From contig JACGCK010000069.1 in assembly GCA_014925825.1 (NCBI GenBank), positions 124,001 through 188,000 on the forward strand: a stretch of DNA of 64,000 nucleotides, in the 5' to 3' direction. The notes beneath the pieces were generated by a model. The model saw nothing but the letters and a program-made list of their open reading frames with translations, was not told the DNA's origin and did not search any database. The translations under genes were made by a program, and so were the position numbers. How positions within the stretch are numbered: position 1 is the stretch's first letter; every line of letters starts with the position of its first letter. The DNA comes from Pholiota molesta (taxonomy: Eukaryota; Basidiomycota; Agaricomycetes; Agaricales; Strophariaceae). This document shows positions 54,430 through 64,000 of this stretch, in pieces.

Positions 54430-56937
54430 TTACCACACCCGCATCGCCCACCCCAGCACCATCCCACCGCCCACCACCACCGCCGCCAGCCCCTGCAGCA
54501 GCCCACCCACAGCCAGCCTCCCCGCCCCAGACGCCTGCCCCCCATTCCCCGCCCCCACCCCGACGTCGCACTCGCCTTCGCCCCAGCCGTCGACACCGCC
54601 GCCGTCGGCACCCCCGCCACCGTCGTGCTCCCCACCACACCCACCGCCGCGCCCGCCACCGCGCGCCCCTTCGCGCCCACCGGCAGCGGGCGCGCAAAGT
54701 CCACCGTGTGCGGGACCCCGTCGACCTCGACGGCGATGTCCACCGTCGGGCGCCCCGTGGTGCTGTTAGGGGTGGTGAAGCGCGCGGTGTAGAGGGTGTA
54801 GTTGAGGAGCGTGGGTGGGAGCGCGGCGAGGGTGTAGTTTTGGGAACTGGCGATGGGAAGGAGGGGCGCGGTGGTGGCGAATGGCGTGCTGGGCGCGCTG
54901 CGGAAGGTGTTGTCGTATGCCTGGATCGTCGCGAGTGTCGGCGTCGAGTTGCTGAGGATCTGAGTCGGGAAAGTATGTCAGTTCATTCCTTCTTCTACTG
55001 CACGCAGCCTCGTGCGCGCTGGCGCAAAACCGGTTAAAGCAGAGAAACAGAGCACATACCCCAACAACCACATCAAACACCACCGCCCCAACCCCCACAC
55101 CCCCGCCCATCCCCTGCAAAAACACAACCGCATCATCCACCGCATACCCCGCCCCCCCATTATCCCACACCACCCCCTCGCCCCCCGCCCCCTCCCCCGC
55201 CCCCTCCCCCAGCGCCTCAAACCAGAACCGCCCCACCCCCGCCCCGGGTCCACCGGCACCGCCAGCTCATACTCCACAAACGCCGTCCGGAGCGCGTGCG
55301 CCACGGGGGAGACGAGGACGTCGTTGAACGGCGTCGGGTGCGCGACCGTGGTGAAGGACGCGGAATTGGAGGGGCAGTCCGGCGCGGGCCCGCGCGCGTC
55401 GCACCAGTACAGGGTGATGGCGCGCGGCGTGGTGTTGGCGGTCTCGTCCGCGGCGGTGACCGCGACCTGGTGAGGACGACGGGGGTCAGTTAGCGTGGGC
55501 GTGGGGGCAAGCAGGGATGGGAAGGGAAGGGTGTGAGGGTGCGGTATGGGGGGAAGGGCAGGCACGTACGCGGACGAGGACGTCGAAGAGGAGCTGGCCG
55601 TCCTGGATCGTGAGCTGCGCGGAGGTGACCTTGAATGGGAGGAGGGCGATCGTGTCCGTGAGCTGCACGTTGCTCGGGACGGTGTTGATCATGCGCTCGA
55701 GCAGGCCAGCGCACGTCACGTTGAACGCCGCGGGTGAGTTCATACTGTTGGTAGTAGGCGTCGCATTAGCATTATGACACGATCAACAAGTGTGAGAGAG
55801 AGACGCGGGGTGCTGAAGAGGCCAGAAATGGCGCGGATGTCGGAGTGGACGGAGACAAGCAAGAGAGGCTCACCTTTGCAAAGTTGCATTGCCATCGGAC
55901 GAAAATATGCGCAGGTCCGATTGGAGGAGCGTATTGCTGACAGTGACAAGCGGATTCTGCGTCGTCCCATTCAAATACTGCGCCACCCTACACCCAAAAC
56001 CCAAAACCCAAAAACACAATCAGCCCATCACTCCACTCACCACCTTCCCGCAAGTTTCAAAAGAACCCACTCACCCAACAGCATCAAACGCATCCGTCCC
56101 ATCAAACGCCCTCACCACCGCCTGCGGCCCCGGCACCTGCACGACCGTCGGGAAGTCCACATTCCTGACCCCGCCGAGCGTGTGCCCGCACGCGACGAGC
56201 GCGATCATCTCCGTCGCGTTGAAGCCCTGCGCGGCGAAGCGCTCCGTCGCGAGCGACAGGCCTTCCTCTGGCTGCGGGACGCCGAAGCGGCCCGGGGAGA
56301 GGGCGTCGACGCGGCCGCCGCGGAAGGGGAGGACGGGCCCCGCGCAGGAGGCGAGGCCCCAGACGACGCCGAGGGCGATGAGGTCGGCGCCTGGGGAGGG
56401 GGGTGGTCAGTGGGAATGGGGGTAGGGTGGGGTGTGGGACGTACGGGAGACGTATTTGTTGGAGGAGGCGGCGAAGTCGTTCATCGAGACGACCATGCCC
56501 CCGCCGATATTCTGTTGAACCAGAATCATGAAATCAGTAGCTCGCTACCAGAGGGGAATATGAGAAACGCACTTCCGTCCTGTTAAGCTCGTAGTACACC
56601 GACGCGTCCATCCCGCCCGTGCCATCCGTGATATTATGCGTCGCGCTATCATGGTACGACTATAAATGTCCAGTCATTCATGAGCGACCCAACCACCACT
56701 AGACATCGCACTCACCAGACGGAGCCACTCTGCAGCCACAGGAGACAGATCCCCAGCGCGCTTCCCGCACGAATTCGTCAGGATGGTGATGGGGTTGTCG
56801 TTGATATCGGTGCCCTCGTAGAGCAGGCGCTCCAGGACCTCGTATTGCGGGTCTGGCCATTGGTACGCCGCCGCGGTCGTGAAGAGTGCGCTGTGGAGGG
56901 AGGAAATCGAGACGAGGAAGGCGAATCCGCGCATCAT
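54430..56937 (-). CDS. Secreted heme peroxidase (plant/fungal peroxidase superfamily) with C-terminal anchor
   Basis: Signal peptide MMRGFAFLVSISSLHSALFT. Distal heme site AEWLRL | SYHDSATHN (Arg, then His, across an intron), then GTGGMDASVYYELNRTE, GVVWGLASCAGPVLPFRGGR and SPGRFGVPQPEEG. The proximal site is MIALVACGHTLGG, where the His ligates heme. A long, glycosylation-rich C-terminal region follows (QILSNSTPTLATIQAYDNTF, LLNYTLYTARFTTPNSTTGR) and then a Gly/Ala-rich hydrophobic end, GGLLQGLAAVVVGGGMVLGW, suggesting GPI or membrane tethering. One frame change at about 54567 precedes that end. Likely role: hydrogen-peroxide-dependent oxidation at the cell surface. Not a lignin peroxidase by any motif I can see. 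Confidence 0.8.
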
Positions 56938-58222
56938 TTTGGATGACCGAAGAGATGTACCGTACCCAGCACAGGAGGACAGCTGGCGAAAGGGAAGAAA
57001 GGCGGCCAGATGCGTTTGTGGGCATGTCAGGGCCTTTAGGTCTGAGAGCCGAGACGGTGATGGAGAGCTTCGAAAGGATCAATACAAACGCGCAAGAAGC
57101 GGAGGGAAGGGGGAAGCAAGGAAAGCTTGTCAGTTTATGACATTGACAGCGTAAACGATCAACGCAGGCTATCGATTTTGGCGAGCGCGTGACGATGCAG
57201 TGAGGGTAGAAAGTCCTCTCCAAGACGTCTGCATGGTGTAGCTTGGGCAATTATAGGCGCTTATAGCGTTTGGAAATCGCATTGCATGGTTGTTCGTTGG
57301 AGAAGAAAGGTGAGCGGACCCGCACTGCCGTGAAAAGCCGTTGATCGGAGTCTAAAGATAGAATCACCGATGCCATCACCCGTCGCGCGTGCTCTGACCT
57401 CTTCCTGCCCTGGATTCAGTCCTCTTGATGCCTCTAGATCACGTATCTATCAGATCTTACTATGCTACACAGTACCTGTTCGTACTGACCAAATGCTTGA
57501 TTCGTACGTATTGCCGCGGCGAGCAAGGCATATGAATCATTGAGCAGCGAACGTAAGGCTAGAGCAAAGCGAGATCTTAAAATTTGCTTAAAATGTACAC
57601 GACGCCGGCAGAGTGCCTGAATGACAATAGAAACTCTTCTTCGATTGCGTCCAAATTTATAAATGTCAGTCGATGCACGGTAATAGCTTTGCGAGCGATC
57701 TCGGACTTCCGCCTCTGCTGTTCGTACGTGTACAATCTGGATTCTACCAGCCAGTGACTGGTTTGCAGTTTCTCGCAATGAAAATCAGCGTAAAAGGCCA
57801 TACCTTCAGCAATCATACCCACTTCCATCCATTCATTAAACAGGTCGTCCGAAGCCATGATGATGGTGGTCGACGTTGATGCAAGATGGACGATGGATTC
57901 TACCTTCACAAGCGGCCCGATTACTCCGATTGGCCCACAAACGTTGTTGTCACCAACCTTCTCATGACCTTCCTACTCCATTCCGCCCACTCCAATCGCC
58001 GTTTCCTCTCGCTCGGTACTCTATGTCGAGGAAAAGACTTGAGCAGAAAAAGTAGAGCTAGGGTGCTGCCCGAGGGTCTGTCAGGTTGAGTGCTCCGATT
58101 CCGTACGTCGTTCTTCTGAAAGTTATTCTTCTCCCTAGCATACTCAATTTAATCGATGCGGGTCTTAGGGAGAAGAACCACTGCTGGGGAGGGGGGAGGC
58201 AATAGTTCTACAACAATAATCT
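56938..58222. other. No supported gene
   Basis: Promoter side of the peroxidase gene, then about 1.2 kb with only short frames (longest on the minus strand, 57577-57909) and no recognisable family. Confidence 0.4.
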
Positions 58223-58835
58223 TCAACATTCACGAACGTTCAAATATTCAAGAGCGGTGCCGAAGCTAGGGCTCTCGACTTGGAACCTCAGCGTTACATC
58301 TAGATCCAAGTGCGGCGCAGAAGCCCTGTCGATGCACGAGCCACGGAATGGGAGCTGCGCCGGGCGTTTGGCACGGATGTCATGGGTCTGGAGGCCCCCG
58401 GCTGCTTGGTGCTCGTTGGCAAGGATGACATCAGACAAAGTGTTGGGAGCATAGACGATGATCTTTCCCAACTTGGTCCAGGTGCGGTACATCGATAGCT
58501 CTCCTTGACTCTATCTACTTACCATCGTGGAAGATCCGCTGTTCGCGCCGGGAAAAGGTGGCCATCTCACAACCGGGCTGGTATTGAAATGGCGTGCCAG
58601 TATCGTTGCACCCCAGAGCGCGCCCCACCGTCGTGGCCACGATTGCGTCCCCCGCTGCTCCGCCGTTAACGATATCTACGACCGACGTCCGAACGACAAA
58701 GCCTTTAGAAAAGATCATCCGCCGCCCTTACCCATGGCATCAATCCCAGTGACCCATGTCCGCGCAGGACCCGACCTCCAACATTGTCTGAAGAGTGCGG
58801 GCGGAGGGCTCGTGCAGGCCTGTACAAGGCGTTGA
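58223..58835 (-). other. Possible unidentified gene or relic
   Basis: Two minus-strand frames with protein-like composition: VNGGAAGDAIVATTVGRALG, then TPFQYQPGCEMATFSRREQR ending IFHDG at a GTAAGT donor (58520 region), and TKLGKIIVYAPNTLSDVILA, then VESPSFGTALEYLNVREC to a stop at 58223. They may be consecutive exons of one gene, with more fragments up to 59190. No family recognised. Confidence 0.3.
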
Positions 58836-59265
58836 GTCGGGAGTATCACGTTGGGAGGAAGAGCATGGCGGGAATTAGACCAGTACGTCGATGTTTTCAT
58901 TATCTTGCGCGAAGCCTATCGACACCTGCTCCTTCCAGCTCCTACGAACGGAGGAATTCGTGCACGGAAGTGCGTGCTGCATGTGGGCGTGAGGGTAGCC
59001 GGTTCATTCGTCCCTGCGCACCCCTCTCTTGTCCCATCCCAACTGGCCCTGAGCTCGTTCTTCACGGCCGCATCCATGCAAGCGGCTTGCGTCTCTGTTG
59101 CCACCATAGTCGCTCACGATCCCAACAATGCGCTCCCCGGCCCGCACCTGGAAGCGTTAGACAGAGGTGATTTCGTTGTTAATGCCTTGTAATGAAATGA
59201 CTTAAACGCTTTTGAATATGACGAAAACAGTCTGAACTACTCCTATGTACAAAAAGAGGCACGGC

Positions 59266-61028
59266 CTATATGTGGGGGAGGAAAGTCGTCCAGTCAATAG
59301 TTTGGAGCGCGGCGGGAGACAAATTGCGAAGGGAAATGAGGGAAAGCCAAAGCAATACAACACGCCCAACAATGTACATCACCAACCAAACAGCCACGAT
59401 AACCTTCACCAAAACGCGGCCTGGCCCCCACAGCATCAGGAACACCGGCGCCACCGTGATGACCACCGACGCGCAGCGCCACATCAGCATCTGCTCCGCC
59501 GACGCGAACGCGAGCGTCCAGCTCGTCGTCAGATGCACCATGCCGAAGAGGACGCCGATGAGCGCCGTGGGCGCGTGCACGTGCTCGTCGTCCACCTCCG
59601 CCGAGAAGAACATCGGCACGCGGTGCGCCCCGCACCGCACGATGCTGCGCGCGAGGTGGCCATCGACTTCGGCCTCCGCGAGCTTGCCGATGGGGCGCAG
59701 CAGCGCGCCGACGACGTGCAGGGGGAGCAGCCAGAGGAGCTTCCAGGGCGCGCGGCTGCTGTGCTCCTCGAAGTCTTTGCTTAGCGTCCGTTGCGGGTAG
59801 GGTTTCTTCCTAGGCATCGCGGTATGCTTCTCTGAACCTTTCTGTCCGTCGTCTGTGCTGCATCGTGCTCCCGTTTGGACCAACGAGACGAGCGTAGCGG
59901 TGGAGCTCGAAAAGTCGGTAGCTATCGATTCAACAGGAGATGGATAGGAAACCAATTTTCGCTGATCGGGTTTGATTTCGAGAAATACAGGTCGCCCAAC
60001 GCTCTGCGGTTTATGCCACCAAAAGTAGCAAGTGACGCCGTTCAGCAGAGCGAATCCTAGCGTTACTACCTCGAGCTCCGAGACGGGGAGATGGTTAAAC
60101 CACCGCGCGGTACATTGCACGATAAACCATGTCGTCTGCAGTATAATCAGGCTTTTCGAGATGAAGTCGCCCTTGCTACGGTCCTGGATGTCGTCTTTCG
60201 TGGTCAGCGGAGGGTCGATGACGTGGTTGTCGATGTTGGTTTTGATGTCCGGTGAATATCTGCCAGGTTCGACGATTTGGTCTTTGCGAAGTGGCGCTAG
60301 GGTCTGGATTGGTCGGCCGTCCGCAGAAAGCATGAAGCCACCCATCTGCAAGAAAAATCCATGCGTGAGGGTCCATCGTGGAGCGCCACCGGCTGGAGGA
60401 GGAGGATCTTGAAAGAAACCCCGTATGATGTGAAGAAAATAATTCGATTTTTGCTTGTCTAAGTCTTCGCCTTTATCTGCACCGTTCATGTTTATCCAAT
60501 TGTTACTCGGCCAGAGTTTCAACGCTTACCTTCATTGTACGCTTTCATAATCTTCTTCGCACCCAGACGCTGCCTCAGCGCCCACGCCGTGATAGCCTCA
60601 GGTGCGAGCAGCGCGTACACCATGGTCACGAACTGGCGTTTGAAGCACGTCCACCCAGAATCGTCAGGCGCAGGGACGTTCGGGTGGACGGCAGACCAGG
60701 TGCAGGCGAAGATCGTGGCCACGCAGCTGGTGACGATGTCGCTCACCGTGCGGCGTCCAAGGTGTTCCCCGGCGTCGCGAATAAAGAGAACGGGTGCTTC
60801 CAACGGCGGCGATATAGGCACGCCATGGAGAGTGCGGATGAATGCAAGGAGGAACAGGATGATTAGCATGTCGTCTGGAGCGGTAGCGTCGATACACTGA
60901 TTTCGTGGAGAAATTGGATTACGGAGTCGCACAGTAAAATACTTATACCGCGTCAAGTGTTTCAGATCATGAGTATTTCCACCGTGTCGATTTGCCTTCA
61001 TCCTGGCTGGGGTGACTATCGAAGGCAT
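59266..61028 (-). CDS. Multi-pass membrane protein of a fungal family of unknown function
   Basis: Exon up to 60530, intron 60529-60477, then a long exon to the TAG at 59266. The N-terminal part has ATIFACTWSAVHPNVPAP, the conserved start of this family, then RQFVTMVYALLAPEAITAWA and RQRLGAKKI. After the intron: RWTLTHGFFLQMGGFMLSAD, KSLIILQTTWFIVQCTARWF, LPVSELEVVTLGFALLNGVT and YFWWHKPQSV. The C-terminus is hydrophobic and ends LRNLSPAALQTIDWTTFLPH plus I. Proteins with these blocks are abundant in Agaricomycetes and Ascomycetes; no function is known to me. The exact start is uncertain, because a possible intron near 60902-60953 would change the first exon. Confidence 0.82.
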
Positions 61029-61959
61029 TGCGTTGCACGGCTAAAGATAGATCTTCTGCAGCGGCTCGAGTGCAGATTCCGAGATCACTGAGTATTTTTG
61101 GAAGCGACGTAGTCTGCAGCATGACCGGTATGGCTGCTGCTCTTTGCTTGATCTAATTACCATGACAGTCCTTGACTCGCCCTCGCCAGCAGCTTTTGCC
61201 TAAACTCGACGGTGATGTGAAGGTAGATAAGGAAATGTCTGAGTAGACGACGCATACATATTACAATGGCGAATCATAGTACTTTAGCGTCAGTGCCAGG
61301 TACTTATGTAGCTGGGTGGTGGTGGTGTATTCGAATTGAAAACTGTCATCGCTCGAGCGGATAAAAATACGAAAAATCTCTCACACCGACCTGCGTCTCT
61401 TAATAACCGCACCCTCGCCTCAAAGGCACTGTGCGACGACGATATAGTTGAGGTGCTACGCAGACCCCTGCGGTTCCACAGACGCATGGATGATCAGACG
61501 TGTTTGGACATCTGGCATATGTTCCCTCTGCGTGAGAGCACCAATGTGCAAAACGGAACTGTGAAACCAACACTTCGTCGTTCCCTGCGGAAGTCACTAT
61601 TCAGTTGACGAGGACAAGCCTTGTGGGATTACACTTGCCACTGGTTTCAGCCAGAGAAGCGCCCAAGCCCCAAGAAGATCGATCACTTCGTGTAACTTCA
61701 ATACAATCAACTTCCATGTGCTGGCACTGGCACTGGTACCTACGCTCTCTGCGTCTGGGGTACTATTCATAGTGGCGCAGCTGGACTCCATTTGCTAATG
61801 GGTATATCGCATTCGGAATAAGATCCAGATGATGTTACGCAAGAAGGCTTCGTAGTAAGTACAAGGTCATGGTAGGTCGATCCACGACAGCCAGAATCAC
61901 TGAATGCAATGAGTGCACGTTGACATTGAATCTGCATCCGCAAGCCGAGTTTCAACGAG
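61029..61959. other. Intergenic, no gene seen
   Basis: Promoter of the membrane-protein gene and unrecognised sequence. Confidence 0.4.
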
Positions 61960-62160
61960 GCGATGGGGGTTATTCGTGAGTCTACGTCATGCGAAGGAAC
62001 ATAGGATCGGGGTCGTGGAGTACTGGAACGGGTAGGAGAAGTTGATGCAGTTGTCGACGTTGAAGGCGACATTGGCGGAGACTCCGGTGAGGTTGTCGGT
62101 GCTAAGAGGAAGAGATGGCCGTCGACTTCAGCGGCTCTGGAGCAAATTTGGATGAATATA
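61960..62160 (-). pseudogene. Fifth crystallin-like relic (copy E)
   Basis: The minus strand reads AAEVDGHLFL, then in a shifted frame NLTGVSANVAFNVDNCINFS and YPFQ. It aligns with DGHLFVC and NFSNTCANLNFNVNTCINFS plus SPFQ of copy B. Two cysteines are replaced and the frame is broken. It lies 24 kb from the nearest relative and lacks the rest of the block. Confidence 0.65.
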
Positions 62161-62449
62161 GAGCCAACGAATGATTTAGTTCTCAGGTAAACGAGCATAG
62201 AAAGTTTGATTTTTACACATTTTTTGCCCTCTGTTGCTAACGGTTCCTTGGCGTTCAAATTATTCAAGTTACACCCATATCTAATTTTGACTCCAGAGGT
62301 TGGACCTACAATGATCGCGCTTAATACCATACAAAGAGAACCCCGAAACCACAACCCGACCTGCTCCGCTATCGGCCAGAAGGGTGAAGGCAAGTCCTTC
62401 TGAAGATGGGACCTAACACTTCTTTATTCTGGACGCCTTGATCAGAATT

Positions 62450-62830
62450 TTTCAATGATATTTCAAAACCAACAGCCATTCAGAGTTTTTCAATAATAGT
62501 GTCCGTATCTCTACGTTGCGTATCGGAGTGTAATGTGGACACCAGCGGGTTTACATGTCCATGGAAATTCCTAACGAAAAGCTGAACCGTGCGCCATAGC
62601 TTTAAAGGTGGAATGGTACACGGCTTAAATCATTTCGTATTCTCGATGCTTCGTTCGGAATTTCCAATATCATTGCAAACCAACGGCCATCTGACACGGT
62701 CGGAGTTCAATGGAGTGTCTGTATGTATATTACGTTGCGTATCAGAGTTTAACGTGGAGCGTGGATGCCAGCGGGCTTGCATGAAATTTCCCATCGAGAT
62801 TCGACAATCAGAACCGTGCGCCTTGCCAAC
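62450..62830. repeat. Imperfect tandem duplication of about 0.2 kb
   Basis: Two arms (about 62450-62605 and 62655-62825) share AACCAACnGCCATnt..., TACGTTGCGTATCnGAGT, ACCAGCGGG/GCCAGCGGG and GAACCGTGCGCC in the same order. No coding content. Confidence 0.6.
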
Positions 62831-63654
62831 TCGAAGACACGAATCCTAATATATCATTAAATAACATTTTAACTCGATTGAAGCTATGAATGGGAGACCA
62901 GAGCGGCCTATAATTAGATGCTTGCTCAAAGCACTGTAATATCAGATAAGGGCTTTGGACAGATCAGCATCGCATGTCAAGGAGGGGCTAGTACGGCGAT
63001 GTATAATCGTATGTAAGATGCTGTGATTCAGGGCTCTGTTCAAGGTGATGGTAGTAAGAGCTACAGTCTATATCAAGCATAAGGCGCAGTACCTGTAGGT
63101 TGCGTCAAGCAGCCTACTGGCTGAAGAAGTTCAACGGACGTTGGAAGAAACTTTTACATACCAATATCGCGCAGTATTTGGCAGAATGCGGTACAGCTGT
63201 GCGATATCGACGTCGACAATGATGCACTCTTTCAATTTTCGCTGTGAAATCGAGGGATGAAACCTGTTCACCATTGGTTTGTTTGATTGCGAGTAGGAAG
63301 GGAACTTGGAGGTTGGCAGACACTGCAAGTCTGCAAGATGTCTTGCTTGTCGGCATGCCACAGAAAATGTCAAGCGGATCATTCCATCTGATTAAGGTTT
63401 TAGTGCCGATTCTGCCGCAAGACCAGGGCAACAACAGGACGCACCCCAGATACATGCAATAAAAAAGATGAATGGATATCGCATAGCCTAGGCTTCGACC
63501 AATATGTGTATAACAGAAAACGAATACAAGTTGGCATAGCAGTTGATCATGCCTGGGCTGTGGACGCAGCCGGTCCGCCGGAAGATGGTGTGCGATTATG
63601 TAATGTTGAGTCGTGCGATGGTGACCGCTGGATTGCTCCTCTCAACAAACCACC
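62831..63654. other. Intergenic, no gene assigned
   Basis: A minus-strand frame (63114-63455) is open for 113 codons but matches nothing I know. The last 60 bp resembles the region upstream of the broken Ser/Pro-rich copy at 40350. Confidence 0.4.
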
Positions 63655-64000
63655 ATGGCCACCAACACTCCCTCCCACCCCTCCTCACCGTCCCCACCAG
63701 CGACGGCGGCCTCCCCACCGCCGCCCATCGACCTCCGCCACATGACCTCCGCCACCGCCCTCGTCTCCCCAGGCCACCGCAGGACCTCGCAGCACCTGCG
63801 CACAGGCGACCCCCGCGTTGGCGGCTCCTCCGCCAGCTCCATCCCATCGTCCCCCACCTCGGTGTGAGTGCCTTTTCTCTCTTCCGTGGTGTATACTGAC
63901 GGTGCTCCAAGCCACTCGTCGTCGTCGGCCATCTTCGAGCGCGACATCGAACCGCTCGTGCCACCATCGCCCCCCAGTTATCCTCTCTCCCCGACTTCCC
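63655..64000 (+). CDS. Ser/Pro-rich protein, 5' end (runs off the window)
   Basis: ATG at 63655: MATNTPSHPSSPSPPATAAS, a proline run, then TSATALVSPGHRRTSQHLRT and SSASSIPSSPTSV. Intron 63864-63911 (GTGAGT ... CCAAG). Exon 2 reads HSSSSAIFERDIEPLVPPSP and PSYPLSP to the window edge. No frame break. The broken copy at 38870-40348 and the piece at 33690-34210 show what the rest may look like: an EQSVPSALYSAAAIL motif, SPIGSF and LLLSIPQ. Probably the parent locus. Function unknown. Confidence 0.7.

Noticed and set aside
1..64000. CRISPR arrays, bacterial operons, riboswitches, rRNA or clear tRNA genes
   Set aside because: None seen; intron-rich genes, hAT and gypsy elements show a eukaryotic (fungal) genome. 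The repeat clusters lack regular spacers.

Overview
The window looks like nuclear DNA of a mushroom-forming basidiomycete (Agaricomycetes). Genes are split by many ~45-60 nt GT-AG introns. The protein families are typical of that group: a DUF6534 membrane protein, a DUF3632-like gene, F-box remnants, small secreted proteins, a secreted FAD oxidase and a GPI/membrane-tethered heme peroxidase. All names come from reading translations by eye; nothing was searched against a database.

Layout. 0.25-3.0 kb: a WD40 gene (minus) and a divergent uncharacterised gene (plus), then a short inverted-repeat element. 3.9-14.5 kb: one large host gene split by two head-to-tail copies of an autonomous hAT transposon, with a single 8-bp target duplication at the outer ends. 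14.5-34 kb: a decayed, duplication-rich stretch. It holds four copies of a block (15.1, 25.9, 30.0 and 37.3 kb) built around a small secreted beta/gamma-crystallin-like gene, tandem 0.4-kb repeats, DUF3632-like, F-box and HNH-like gene fragments, and a solo LTR. 34.5-36.3 kb: an apparently intact secreted FAD-linked oxidase. 38.9-40.3 kb: a broken Ser/Pro-rich gene carrying an internal fragment of a GPI ethanolamine-phosphate transferase. 40.9-42.7 kb: a cytochrome-b2/L-lactate dehydrogenase pseudogene. 43.0-53.4 kb: a DUF6534 gene (minus) split by an 8.3-kb Ty3/gypsy retrotransposon whose pol is itself split by a 1.5-kb hAT-like insertion. 54.4-61.0 kb: a heme peroxidase gene and a multi-pass membrane protein gene. 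61-63.6 kb: decayed sequence with another crystallin-like remnant. 63.66 kb to the end: the 5' end of the Ser/Pro-rich gene whose broken copy lies at 39-40 kb.

The main story is mobile-element activity with readable history. Three insertions carry target duplications and can be removed on paper to rejoin their targets: the hAT dimer (CTCGATGT), the gypsy element (ACGC, identical LTRs) and the nested hAT-like element (CGCACAAC). The gypsy element shows what looks like a textbook -1 frameshift signal at the end of gag: a GGGAAAA heptamer, a 6-nt spacer and a 9-bp stem. In the crystallin-like family, two of three gene copies have an extra 22-codon exon that arose by tandem duplication of the end of exon 1 plus its intron.

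Many coding regions show single-base frame breaks. Several lie in or next to homopolymers, so some may be assembly errors rather than real mutations.
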